Positions 8,156-16,156 of a stretch of DNA of 28,949 nucleotides are shown here, in pieces. This DNA comes from JAAFJU01 sp043764895 (GTDB taxonomy: Bacteria > Cyanobacteriota > Cyanobacteriia > Leptolyngbyales > Leptolyngbyaceae): positions 1-28,949 of the forward strand of contig JAYUJY010000102.1 of the NCBI GenBank assembly GCA_043764895.1, written 5' to 3'. Within the stretch, counting starts at the first letter, position 1, and each line of letters begins with the position of its first letter. Both the position numbers and the translations under genes were made by a program. The notes below the pieces were generated by a model. The model saw nothing but the letters and a program-made list of their open reading frames with translations, searched no databases and was not told the origin of the DNA.

Positions 8156-8340
8156 GAAAAAATCCAGGTCTTAATTCTACCGCGCAGTCCTAGAGTTTCT
8201 GCCGCACAGTCCTAGCGTTCGCACCAAACGTTGGTTTTAGAGATCAACGCCTAGGTGTCATCCATAAAGTTTTGCGAGGGATTGATGCTTCGCGCTTCAC
8301 TGGTCTCCCTCGCTGTTAGGTTTCACTGTATATCCGATCG

Positions 8341-8376
8341 GGTTGGAAAGGTCATGCTTTCCAACCTATTTTTTTT
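8341..8376 (+). terminator. Rho-independent terminator on the plus strand
   Basis: GGTTGGAAAG (8341-8350) pairs perfectly with CTTTCCAACC (8357-8366) around a six-base loop, and eight T residues follow at 8369-8376. It would end plus-strand transcription from the thrC-like/carrier unit, or from a small RNA upstream, before it runs into the convergent tldE-like gene. Confidence 0.85.
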
Positions 8377-8388
8377 GTGATTTTAGGC

Positions 8389-9798
8389 TTACAGCGTGTA
8401 AGTAAAATCCTCAATCAGCATTCCTGGAGTCCATAGCGCACCGATATGACGGTGGCCATAGGTGTCGATATTGGGAATACAGGTTTGTGTATCGGTCAGC
8501 GCCAGTAGGTTATCGCCCCAAAACCGATAGAAGCTATCGTCAAACCTGAGATGCTCAATCGGCGCAACAATTTCCCCATCTTCAACCCAGAAGCACGCAT
8601 AACGGGTCATCCCAGTGACGCGTCCCTGGGGTCGATCGCTCCAGTTGAGGTAGTGCAAGTTGGACACGTAGATTCCGGTGCCCAGGGCCGAAAAAATCTC
8701 CGAAGTGGGCAATCGTCCCGGCTTGATTTCTGGCGCGCGAAGTCCTTCTTCCTGGCTGGCTCCGTTAGCAATGAGATTATATTCCTTGGCGGTGCGTGAA
8801 GAAATAAGAGAATTTTCGAGATGCCCTTGGCTCACGATCGCGAGTTCTTCGGGCGCAATCTCACCGAGTTCATTAAACCGGGGCACGGTGCCACGAGCAA
8901 AGTTTTCGACCAGCGTGAGTTGGGGAGACAATGTGCGGCGATCGTTGCGCATTGCCAACATCCAGCTTCCACTTTGCCGAAGATCCGCTTCACTGACGCC
9001 GCCCCAAGACATCATGTTGACCAGTTCAGGCATCGCGCTGGGAGCCAAGTAGGTCCGATAGTGTCCAGGCCGAATTTTATGGGGCGATCGATCGAGGCGT
9101 TGGAGCTGAAGTCGGGACTCCTGGAGGGTTCGCTCATAGGTTTGCTGGTTCCAACATTCCCCGGCGTAAATGCCTTTTACCGCTTGGCCGTTGGGTGAAA
9201 AGAGCGAGTAGTCTAGGGAAAACGAGTCATTTAGAAACCAGTGGGACTGCCCGATCGAATCTGCATAGGCCCGCACAGCCCAGCCTGACGCATAAATCCC
9301 CACAAAATCCAAATCACCCACAACAGAGAGAATCGCATCGCCTAAGGCTTCAGGTTCGAGCAGACGTCCCTCGTAGGATTCATGGCTCGTGCGATCGCCT
9401 TCTGGTACGGCGAGATAGGGGTTTTCGGGAAGTTGGGGGAGGTCGAGGCGAAGACGACTTAGAGCTTGGGATAACAGGACTTGATCGCAATCCCAGTCGC
9501 CGGACAGCGGAAACTCATAATAGCTACTGCGACGGTCAAGCATCCACGTCAGCTTCAGCTTGGCGTCGGTAATGTGTCCCGCCTGCCGAACCTTCGCCCG
9601 GTTAAATCGCCAAAACTGGCTGCTCTCCGCAATCAGCGACAGCGTGAACTGCTCAGGGGCCGATCGCTGACCTTGGAGCCAGTCTGTTGCACGGCTGAGG
9701 GCGGCTTCTAGATCAGCAGGATCCAGGCGAGGCGGATTGGCTCGCATCCATTCAGCGCTCATCACGCCATAGCGCTCTGGTGAAACGATCGCTTTCAT
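8389..9798 (-). CDS. TldE/PmbA-type subunit of the TldD/TldE protease
   Basis: A 469-residue protein of the TldD/PmbA family that lacks the HExxxH metal site, as the TldE (PmbA) subunit does. In E. coli TldD and TldE form a heterodimeric metalloprotease that degrades unfolded peptides and helps mature microcin B17. Recognisable family segments include VVGDLDFVGIYASG, SFSLDYSLF, GHYRTYLAPSAM and the C-terminal RFDDSFYRFWGDNLLALT and ALWTPGMLIEDFTYTL. I place the start at ATG 9798, not an upstream start, because its ATG overlaps the TGA of the preceding tldD-like gene (ATGA) and GGGAGG lies just upstream. The pair is one translationally coupled unit. No peptide precursor gene is visible nearby, so the substrate is unknown. 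Confidence 0.88.
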   Translation of the reverse strand: MKAIVSPERYGVMSAEWMRANPPRLDPADLEAALSRATDWLQGQRSAPEQFTLSLIAESSQFWRFNRAKVRQAGHITDAKLKLTWMLDRRSSYYEFPLSGDWDCDQVLLSQALSRLRLDLPQLPENPYLAVPEGDRTSHESYEGRLLEPEALGDAILSVVGDLDFVGIYASGWAVRAYADSIGQSHWFLNDSFSLDYSLFSPNGQAVKGIYAGECWNQQTYERTLQESRLQLQRLDRSPHKIRPGHYRTYLAPSAMPELVNMMSWGGVSEADLRQSGSWMLAMRNDRRTLSPQLTLVENFARGTVPRFNELGEIAPEELAIVSQGHLENSLISSRTAKEYNLIANGASQEEGLRAPEIKPGRLPTSEIFSALGTGIYVSNLHYLNWSDRPQGRVTGMTRYACFWVEDGEIVAPIEHLRFDDSFYRFWGDNLLALTDTQTCIPNIDTYGHRHIGALWTPGMLIEDFTYTL

Positions 9799-11234
9799 GC
9801 ATCCCCTCCCATCACGTTTACATCCGAAAATACAGCCATGGGTGACGCGTGCCCAACGGTGATCAGTTGACTGGGTTCGCCTTTCCCACAGCTTGGGGTT
9901 CCGTACATCCGCCAGGACGCGCGATCGCCCACGCCGACCAGGCTCCCCCAAAACTGCGGCGTCGTGCCTCGGTAGTTTGGATTGCGGAGGGTGCGGGTCA
10001 TCTGGCCGTTTTCGATGAGCTTGCCATACTCACAGCTAAACTGAAATTTGTGCCGCTGGTCATCAATGGACCACGATCGATTGGATTCCATATAGATGCC
10101 GCGTTCGATGCCCGAAATAAGCTGATCGACCGACTGGTGGCCCGGTTCTAAGTTGAGATTGCCCATGCGATCGATGGGCGGACGGTTCCAGGAGTTCGAT
10201 CGGGTGCTTGCCACACCGGGAACCTGTAGTCTTGCTTGGCTCTCCAATCCGCCCAGCCCTCGGAGCAAAATCCCATCTCGAATCAGGTATTCCATTTCAG
10301 CCACCCCGCCCACATCGTCAAAGGCATAGCTCGCAAATTCATGGGCTAGACTTGGATCAAACGTGACGTTCATGTGAGGCGATCCGTACACCAGGGACCC
10401 AAAATCCTCGGGCTTCACAAAACTTCCCCCGGCATAGTTCCGTTCATCCCCTAGGATTCGATCGAGTTCGAGGGGATGGCCGATGCTTTCATGAATCTGA
10501 AGCAGCATCTGGTCCGGCGAAAGAACCAGCGTCGTGGTTTCCGTCGGGCATTCTGGAGCCTCAAGCAGCTCCACCGCCTGCTCGCCAATCTTCTGTACCC
10601 GCGCCCACAAGTCGTCTTGGACAAAAAACTCCAGTCCGCCCTGATAGCACCGCGCCATCCAGCCATTGTCCGATCGAGACTGAACGACAGCACCGTCTTG
10701 GGCCGTGGCCTGATAATTCGTGGCAATGCGAGAAAAATTTTGATAAATCTCCGCCCCATTGCTGCTGACAAACCACGTCTCCACGTCCGAAAGGGTCAGC
10801 TCCGCCACCGTCTGCACAATCCGATCGCTGACCTTGAGCCTGCAACAAATCTGGCTCAACATCTCCACGATTTCACCGGAACTCAACGCATCAAGGGGTT
10901 GATCTCGCGACGACTGGTAGTGGCCAACTTGGGGCGATCGGCTGGCGATCGGCGTGGGACAGAGATTCCATTTCTCAGCCGCTAGAGCCTGACGATAGGC
11001 GGTCTGGGCGGCTTCAAGGATTCGATGACGGGCCAACGAATTGACGGCCCCATAGCCGACTTGACCCCGAACCAAGACTTCAACCATAACGCCCTGGCTC
11101 AAAACAGTGCCATGCTTATCTAAGAGTCGATCGCGGACCGTCCGAAATTGATTCTGCTCTCGAACGGCGCGGATGCCGATCCAGTCCGCCTCGAAGGGCA
11201 GTGATCTTAAGGTGTGTAAAAGCTCAACGAACAT
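9795..11234 (-). CDS. TldD-type metalloprotease subunit
   Basis: A 479-residue TldD-family protein, the catalytic partner of the next gene. The zinc motif HESIGH is at 248-253 and the third ligand is expected at C449 in YGTPSCGKGEPSQ. Other family features are the GSFVKPEDFGSLVYGS segment and the FDDVGGVAEMEYLIRDGILLRG strand region, followed by a conserved NLNLEPG. All expected catalytic residues are present, so it should be active. TldD/TldE cuts short unstructured peptides that thread into a narrow chamber. The gene begins with ATG at 11234 without a clear Shine-Dalgarno sequence and ends in a four-base overlap with the tldE-like start. It could be named tldD, but cyanobacterial paralogues exist, so I leave the symbol blank. 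Confidence 0.93.
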   Translation of the reverse strand: MFVELLHTLRSLPFEADWIGIRAVREQNQFRTVRDRLLDKHGTVLSQGVMVEVLVRGQVGYGAVNSLARHRILEAAQTAYRQALAAEKWNLCPTPIASRSPQVGHYQSSRDQPLDALSSGEIVEMLSQICCRLKVSDRIVQTVAELTLSDVETWFVSSNGAEIYQNFSRIATNYQATAQDGAVVQSRSDNGWMARCYQGGLEFFVQDDLWARVQKIGEQAVELLEAPECPTETTTLVLSPDQMLLQIHESIGHPLELDRILGDERNYAGGSFVKPEDFGSLVYGSPHMNVTFDPSLAHEFASYAFDDVGGVAEMEYLIRDGILLRGLGGLESQARLQVPGVASTRSNSWNRPPIDRMGNLNLEPGHQSVDQLISGIERGIYMESNRSWSIDDQRHKFQFSCEYGKLIENGQMTRTLRNPNYRGTTPQFWGSLVGVGDRASWRMYGTPSCGKGEPSQLITVGHASPMAVFSDVNVMGGDA

Positions 11235-11705
11235 GCCAGTGGTAGACGCAAAACTAAAGAAATGTGATTTTCAGAAACCTGATGGTGTCTAGCATTCCCC
11301 AGACTCTACGATTGAAGGAAATCAAATCACGATTTACCTTAACTTTGGGTCAGATCTTTCTTAACCTTTTAAAAGAAGATTTAAGAGGGCATTGATCTTC
11401 GTTATGGCGCATGAAGGGGATAGGGTTCAAACCTGAGGGGGAAAGCCGAAGACACATCAGAAATATAGAGCGATTGGGAATAACTTACGATGCCGCACAA
11501 TCTTGAATGCATTGCACAGTGAAACTACTGGAGCACTGAATCTTAGGTCGTGGGTCAACGGGTCATCCGTCCCAATCAAGATCAACTGATCTTAATGATT
11601 CTTAACATTCAATCACAATTTGACCGAGTGAGGGTCATTTTTAGCTTTTTTGTCTAAATTGGTGTTTTAAACGACTGAAAGTTTTCATCCAATGGGGTAA
11701 AGCCT
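11235..11705. other. Gene-free AT-rich interval of about 470 bases
   Basis: It should contain the tldD promoter and the 3' end of cysS, both on the minus strand. I see no protein gene. Two structures stand out: the near-palindrome AAGATCA-AC-TGATCTT at 11578-11593, and TGACC/GGTCA at 11621-11637 followed by T-rich sequence, which resembles a weak plus-strand terminator. There is no annotated plus-strand gene for it to serve. Confidence 0.5.
11621..11642 (+). terminator. Weak terminator-like hairpin with T tract
   Basis: TGACC (11621-11625) pairs with GGTCA (11633-11637) around a seven-base loop, and TTTTT follows, with a second T run a few bases on. The stem is only 5 bp. On the minus strand it has no U-tract, so it is not a good terminator for cysS. 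Confidence 0.3.
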
Positions 11706-13169
11706 TCAAATCTTCACGATATCCTGGTGCCAAATAGTCACGCCTCCAGGTTGGTCCACCAACGTGATGCCTAGCGTCTTCAACTCTTGACGAATCCGAT
11801 CGGCGGTGGCGAAGTCCTTGGCTTTTTTGGCTTCGGTTCGGGCGGTCACTTGAGCCTCTATGGCGGCGTCACTCAGGCTGGGGATACTGTCCATCGGCGC
11901 TTCGGTCGCTTCGAGTCCGAGGACTTGGGCGAGGGTTTTCAAGGTCTGCCACTGGAGGACAATCGTTTGGACGGGCGTGGGGGTGGCCTGCTGGTGGCGC
12001 ATGAGATTGGCCTCGCGGTTAACCGCCTTCGCGAGTTCAAACAGCACGGCTAGCGCGGCGGCAGTGTTGCAGTCGTCGTCCATGGCGGTGTTGAACAATT
12101 CTGTGGCGATTGGGTCGAGCTGACTGGGATCAGCCGTTGGATCAAGCGTTGGACTCGAAGCCGGATCCAACGTTTGCCCAAACCGTAGGGCATCTTGCAG
12201 GGTATGCCAGCCGTTGGTCGCCGCCGTCATCGCCGCTTCGGTAAAGTCGATCGGTTTGCGATATTGCGCCCCGAGGACGAAGAAACGCATGGCCATGGGT
12301 TCGATGTGGCCTTGATCGAGGAGATCTCGAATGGTCGTGAAATTGCCGAGGGATTTGGACATTTTGACGCCGCCAACGTTGACCATGCCGTTGTGAAGCC
12401 AGTAGGTGGCGAGGGGTTTGCCCGTTACGGCTTCGGATTGAGCGATTTCATTTTCGTGGTGGGGAAAGGTTAGGTCGCTGCCGCCGACGTGAATGTCAAT
12501 GGAATCACCGAGGCGATCGCGGACCATGGCCGAGCATTCGATGTGCCAACCTGGACGACCGTTGCCCCAGGGCGATTCCCAGGCGGGTTCATCAGGTTTG
12601 GCCGCTTTCCATAGCGCAAAGTCAAAGGGATCTTTCTTTTTGGTATTTTCTTCATCGACTCGACCACTGGCTCCGGCTTCTAAGTCTTCAAGTTTGCGCC
12701 CTGAGAGTTTGCCGTAGTCCGCTTTACTCCGAACGGAATAATACACATCTCCCGCCGCCGCATAGGCCACCCCTTTGCGCTCTAGCTCGTGAATCAGGCG
12801 TTTGATGCCGTCTATTGAGTGGGTTGCCCGAGGATAATCGTCTGCTCGACGGATATTGAGCCGATCCATGTCTTCAAAATAAGCAGCGATATATTTCTCT
12901 GAAACTGCATCCATGGACGAGTGTTCTGCTCTGGCCCTGGTTAAAATTTTGTCATCAATGTCCGTAAAATTTTGCACATACGTGACCTCAAACCCTCGCC
13001 AAGTCAAGTAGCGCCGCAACGTATCCCACGCAATGTACGATCGCGCATGGCCCAAGTGGCAATAGTCATAGACCGTAACCCCGCAGCAGTAAATACTGAC
13101 CTTGCCCGGTTCTAAGGGCGTGAAGAGCGATTTACGTCGGGTCAGCGTGTTGTACAGAGTGAGTGACAT
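11706..13169 (-). CDS. cysS: Cysteinyl-tRNA synthetase
   Basis: A class I aminoacyl-tRNA synthetase of 487 residues that charges tRNA-Cys in the cytoplasm. The HIGH signature appears as HLGH (38-41) and KMSKS at 269-273. Zinc ligands that give cysteine selectivity are present: C29 in YCCGVTVYDY, C212 in GWHIECS, and H237 and E241 in FPHHENEIAQ. The C-terminal region carries the DALR-type helical domain and a terminal segment with AKDFATADRIRQELKTLGI. Length and motifs match the family, with no sign of damage. The ATG is at 13169. It is divergent from the CobW-like gene across 162 bases, which must hold both promoters. Confidence 0.98.
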   Translation of the reverse strand: MSLTLYNTLTRRKSLFTPLEPGKVSIYCCGVTVYDYCHLGHARSYIAWDTLRRYLTWRGFEVTYVQNFTDIDDKILTRARAEHSSMDAVSEKYIAAYFEDMDRLNIRRADDYPRATHSIDGIKRLIHELERKGVAYAAAGDVYYSVRSKADYGKLSGRKLEDLEAGASGRVDEENTKKKDPFDFALWKAAKPDEPAWESPWGNGRPGWHIECSAMVRDRLGDSIDIHVGGSDLTFPHHENEIAQSEAVTGKPLATYWLHNGMVNVGGVKMSKSLGNFTTIRDLLDQGHIEPMAMRFFVLGAQYRKPIDFTEAAMTAATNGWHTLQDALRFGQTLDPASSPTLDPTADPSQLDPIATELFNTAMDDDCNTAAALAVLFELAKAVNREANLMRHQQATPTPVQTIVLQWQTLKTLAQVLGLEATEAPMDSIPSLSDAAIEAQVTARTEAKKAKDFATADRIRQELKTLGITLVDQPGGVTIWHQDIVKI

Positions 13170-13331
13170 AATAGAAGGAAGAACAACGATGAAGGGTGGG
13201 ATCTTAATTGCGTGCGATGTCGATCGTGCGATACGAAGTCTGTGGCATAGATTGTGTAATATACAGTCTGCGATCGATTCTTGCTAGTTTACCGTTTAGA
13301 AGCCTCCCCGAATGGCTAGAGCTTAAGCCTT

Positions 13332-14507
13332 ATGTCTACCCCTATGTCTATTCCAACGACTGCGAACGCTGAATCTGCGACATCTCTGATGGACGCCCCA
13401 AAAACAGGACTCCCCGTCACCATCATTACGGGATTTCTCGGCAGCGGAAAAACGACTCTTCTCAACCACATCCTCACGAACCAACAGGGGATTAAGACAG
13501 CGGTCTTGGTGAATGAGTTCGGTGAAATCGGCATTGACAATGAGCTAATCGTCGATACCAACGACGACAATACGATGGTGGAGCTGAGCAACGGCTGTGT
13601 TTGCTGCACGATTAACGAAGATCTCATGAATGCGGTCTACAAGATTATGGAGCGACCTGAAAAGGTTGACTATATGATTGTGGAAACGACGGGCCTTGCG
13701 GATCCATTGCCTGTCGCGTTAACCTTTTTGGGATCTGAGCTGCGGGATCTGACTCGACTGGACTCGATTGTCACCGTCGTTGATGCCGAAAATTTCAACA
13801 TCAGCCTGTTCAACTCAGAAGTGGCCCAGAGCCAGATTGCTTACGGCGATATTATTCTGCTAAACAAAACAGATTTGGTCGATGAAGCTGATCTCGATAA
13901 GTTGGAAGTCCAAATTCGCGATATCAAAGCAGGCGCACGCATCTTGCGGACTGAGCGCGGAAATGTGCCGTTGTCGCTGTTGTTAAGTGTGGGGCTATTT
14001 GAATCCGATCGATACTTCACGCCCGAAAAGCCCGACTCTGATCACGAGCACGATCATAAACACGACCACAGTGAACATCAGCATGATCATGATCACAGCA
14101 ATCACGATCACCATTCCGAAGATCATTCAGCTCACGATCATTCAAGCCATGACCATTCAGCCCACGATCATAGCGATCACTTAGCAATAGACGGCTTCAC
14201 TTCACTCTCATTTCAGAGCGATAAGCCGTTTAATATCAAGAAATTTCAATATTTCCTGGATAACCAAATTCCTGAAGCGGTCTTCCGGGCCAAAGGGATT
14301 TTGTGGTTTGACGAAAGTCCCAAGCGTCATATTTTTCACTTGAGCGGAAAAAGATTTTCCCTCGATGATGAACAGTGGAAAAACGACGATCGTAAAAATC
14401 AGCTTGTTCTGATTGGCCAAAATCTAGACCACGATAAGCTTCGGGACCAGATTGAAGGTTGCATTGCCACTCCATCGAAAGCACGGGGAAAAGGATTCGG
14501 GAAATAA
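13332..14507 (+). CDS. CobW/COG0523-family GTPase with a His-rich loop (metallochaperone)
   Basis: A 391-residue cytoplasmic G3E P-loop GTPase. The Walker A motif GFLGSGKT is at 34-41, the metal-binding GCVCC motif at 88-92, ETTGLADP follows, and the guanine-specificity motif NKTD is at 178-181. A strongly His/Asp-rich insert of about 46 residues (238-283, repeated HDH and HSxHDH units) precedes the CobW C-terminal domain (about 285-380). The family hands metals, especially zinc, to client proteins. The His-rich insert fits zinc or nickel binding; cobalt is possible. I see no clear Zur box in the upstream 162 bases. A 2Fe-2S protein gene follows three bases after the stop codon, so the two form an operon. 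The start at 13332 could shift to the ATG at 13344. Confidence 0.93.
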   Translation: MSTPMSIPTTANAESATSLMDAPKTGLPVTIITGFLGSGKTTLLNHILTNQQGIKTAVLVNEFGEIGIDNELIVDTNDDNTMVELSNGCVCCTINEDLMNAVYKIMERPEKVDYMIVETTGLADPLPVALTFLGSELRDLTRLDSIVTVVDAENFNISLFNSEVAQSQIAYGDIILLNKTDLVDEADLDKLEVQIRDIKAGARILRTERGNVPLSLLLSVGLFESDRYFTPEKPDSDHEHDHKHDHSEHQHDHDHSNHDHHSEDHSAHDHSSHDHSAHDHSDHLAIDGFTSLSFQSDKPFNIKKFQYFLDNQIPEAVFRAKGILWFDESPKRHIFHLSGKRFSLDDEQWKNDDRKNQLVLIGQNLDHDKLRDQIEGCIATPSKARGKGFGK

Positions 14508-14510
14508 TCC

Positions 14511-14807
14511 ATGCAGGAAATTTGGGTTTGTCAGTACGACAATTGTCTCCGTAATCGATCGGCGGCGGTTTTGGCCGCGTTTCAGTCGATCGCATTGCCG
14601 GACGGAATGACTGTTGCCGCTGGGGGTTGTCAGGGGCAGTGTCACTTAGGGGCCAATGTGCAAATCCTCAGTGAAACGGGAAAATCGACCTGGTACTGCT
14701 CCGTCAAACCGGACGATGTGCCGGAGATTGTCGAGAGCCATGGGCGATCGCAGAAGATTGTGCCGCGACTGCTCAACCCACGACTGCACCCAGAGACTCG
14801 GGCCTAA
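14511..14807 (+). CDS. Thioredoxin-like [2Fe-2S] ferredoxin domain protein
   Basis: A 98-residue protein of the thioredoxin-like [2Fe-2S] ferredoxin type. Cys residues at C7, C12, C40 and C44 (spacing CX4C and CX3C, within VCQYDNC and GGCQGQC) are the expected cluster ligands. C63 is an extra Cys in the YCSV segment that follows the usual strand. It probably carries electrons or senses redox state; no partner enzyme is known from sequence. The ATG is three bases after the stop of the CobW-like gene and an AAAAGGA site lies within the end of that gene, so the two are translated from one message. The pairing suggests a link between metal supply and Fe-S biology, which is inference. Confidence 0.88.
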   Translation: MQEIWVCQYDNCLRNRSAAVLAAFQSIALPDGMTVAAGGCQGQCHLGANVQILSETGKSTWYCSVKPDDVPEIVESHGRSQKIVPRLLNPRLHPETRA

Positions 14808-14822
14808 TCTCTTCTTATCCGA

Positions 14823-15671
14823 TTAATATCCGGTGGACGATAGGTCCGGTGTCAGTTCGACATCCACGCGATGCACCTGGCTCGTCCAAGTTCCGTCTGA
14901 CCAGAGTTCCAGCTCTCGGAACCCCGGATCGTGATCGACATCTAGGGCAAACGTGTCGCTATGGCGATCGAACTGAATACAGGTAGACGGGCAGCTTAAA
15001 TACGTTACCCCTCGGCGCACAATGCTAATTTCCTGGTGGACATGTCCAAACAGGACTAGTTTTACATGGGAAAACCGATCGAGCACTGCAAACAACTCGT
15101 CTGAATTTTCAAGCGCGCTGCTGTCGAGCCAAGCGGATTCGAGCCGGATGGGGGGATGGTGCAGGGCTAACGTAGTCGGCTGCTTCGGTCCAGTTTCAAG
15201 CTGATGGGTGAGCGCATCCAACACCTTGGCGCTGAGACGACCGGACACTTCACCTGGAATCTGAGAATTTAATAAAATAAACTGCCAGCCTTGATGCTGA
15301 AAGAGCTTGTCTGGCATGAAAATAGGGGCTTGCAGCGATCGGGTCATGGTTTCTACACAGTCATGGTTCCCTGGAATCCAGTAGATGGGGAGACCCAACG
15401 GCTCTAGCAATGCAGATAAATGCGCGTAAGACTCTGCCCGTCCATCTTGAGAGAGATCCCCCGTAAGGAGGATAAAATCAGGCAACTGTGGCTGCTCTAG
15501 GATGCGATCGATGATGCGCTGGAGGGAGGTCTGGGTTGGCAATCCCAGCAGGGTCTCTTGAGCCTGCGCAAAGAGGTGGGTGTCCGTAAGCTGCAAGACG
15601 CGGAACGACGCACGCTGGAGTGTCGGTCCAACCGATCGTTGAGTAGCGGTCGATCTTGAATCAATAATCAT
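14823..15671 (-). CDS. CpdA-like metallophosphoesterase (class III cyclic nucleotide phosphodiesterase)
   Basis: A calcineurin-like phosphoesterase of about 282 residues using a two-metal centre. All signatures are present: LTDTHL, GDLSQDG, GNHDC, LHHPP and GHVHQE. The domain layout and the CP(S/T) segment after GHVH match CpdA, which hydrolyses 3',5'-cAMP in proteobacteria. Cyanobacteria use cAMP signalling, so that role is reasonable, though other phosphodiester substrates cannot be excluded. I use ATG 15671, which gives the usual family length. The reading frame stays open up to an ATG at 15869, which would add about 66 residues including a weakly hydrophobic stretch without family similarity. 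The gene converges with the [2Fe-2S] gene, leaving only 15 bases between the stop codons. Confidence 0.88.
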   Translation of the reverse strand: MIIDSRSTATQRSVGPTLQRASFRVLQLTDTHLFAQAQETLLGLPTQTSLQRIIDRILEQPQLPDFILLTGDLSQDGRAESYAHLSALLEPLGLPIYWIPGNHDCVETMTRSLQAPIFMPDKLFQHQGWQFILLNSQIPGEVSGRLSAKVLDALTHQLETGPKQPTTLALHHPPIRLESAWLDSSALENSDELFAVLDRFSHVKLVLFGHVHQEISIVRRGVTYLSCPSTCIQFDRHSDTFALDVDHDPGFRELELWSDGTWTSQVHRVDVELTPDLSSTGY

Positions 15672-16156
15672 AAGCATTAGCGCACTGTGTAGAAGCAGTG
15701 CAGAATTAGAAAGAGCAATGAAAACGGGCGGTGTAAGAAAGTGAGCGGTGGAATGAGTATTAATTAATACTTCAAGGGTTTGAGATGCGATCGGGATGAT
15801 TTCACCGATGGACAAACATTTATTAAAATTATTTATCATCTCAGCGCTAGAGAGTTTTACGAACTTCATGAGTTTGCTTATCTCTTAAGGTCAATTTTAT
15901 GGGAATAGTCCGCCAATCTACCGCTTTCGTTGTATGGCAATTGCTAGACATCAGTGTAACTTGAAGAGAGTATTCGTAGTCTTGTCTTTGAATAAGCTTG
16001 TTCTAAAGTTTTTGTTAGAGACTATTGCGAATTGATCAGGGGTTTTGTCTTACTGGCAACACACTATTTCTGGCGACACACTATTTCTGGCGACACACTA
16101 TTTCTGGGAGTTGAGACTGTCCATACCGATCGCAGTCTTAAGCAATGGGTGAATAA
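15672..16156. other. Intergenic region, promoter side of two divergent genes
   Basis: It contains the possible upstream extension of the phosphoesterase (to 15869), AT-rich sequence, and a 17-base tandem repeat at 16053-16103 just before the GT4 pseudogene. No other gene or RNA is recognisable. Confidence 0.5.
16053..16103. repeat. 17-base tandem repeat, three copies
   Basis: The unit CTGGCGACACACTATTT is exact at 16070-16086 and 16087-16103; the first copy at 16053-16069 differs at one base (CTGGCAACACACTATTT). A fourth partial CTGG follows. It lies about 54 bases upstream of the GT4 pseudogene start and is not in a gene. Confidence 0.95.

Larger units (their letters stand above)
8024..8388. 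other. Intergenic region with palindromic element, direct repeats and terminator
   Basis: The 365 bases between the carrier gene and the convergent TldE-like gene hold no protein gene. They contain repeat copy B (8061-8155), two 14-base direct repeats differing at one base (CCGCGCAGTCCTAG at 8180-8193 and CCGCACAGTCCTAG at 8202-8215), a stem GCGAGGGA/TCCCTCGC at about 8274-8315 and a strong terminator (8341-8376). This arrangement could be a long 3' untranslated region or a separate small RNA. Confidence 0.6.

Noticed and set aside
9195..9572. Plus-strand 125-codon frame inside the tldE-like gene
   Set aside because: Antisense shadow of a conserved gene; low-complexity Arg/Pro/Ser content.
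9799..9951. Upstream extension of the tldE-like gene
   Set aside because: The extra 51 residues are Arg/Gly-rich, overlap the tldD-like C-terminus and are not needed; the ATGA overlap gives a better start at 9798.
10476..10985. Plus-strand 169-codon frame inside the tldD-like gene
   Set aside because: Fully antisense to a gene with intact catalytic motifs; Arg/Leu-rich, as expected for a shadow frame.
11423..11440. GGGTTCAAACC, similar to a tRNA T-arm
   Set aside because: No acceptor stem, D-arm or anticodon arm can be built around it.
13170..13331. Zur-box-like operator in the cysS/CobW-like intergenic region
   Set aside because: No convincing TGATAA...TTATCA palindrome is present; only a general AT-rich promoter region can be claimed.
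16053..16103. Possible CRISPR array or iteron origin
   Set aside because: No spacers, only three copies, and no replication gene nearby.
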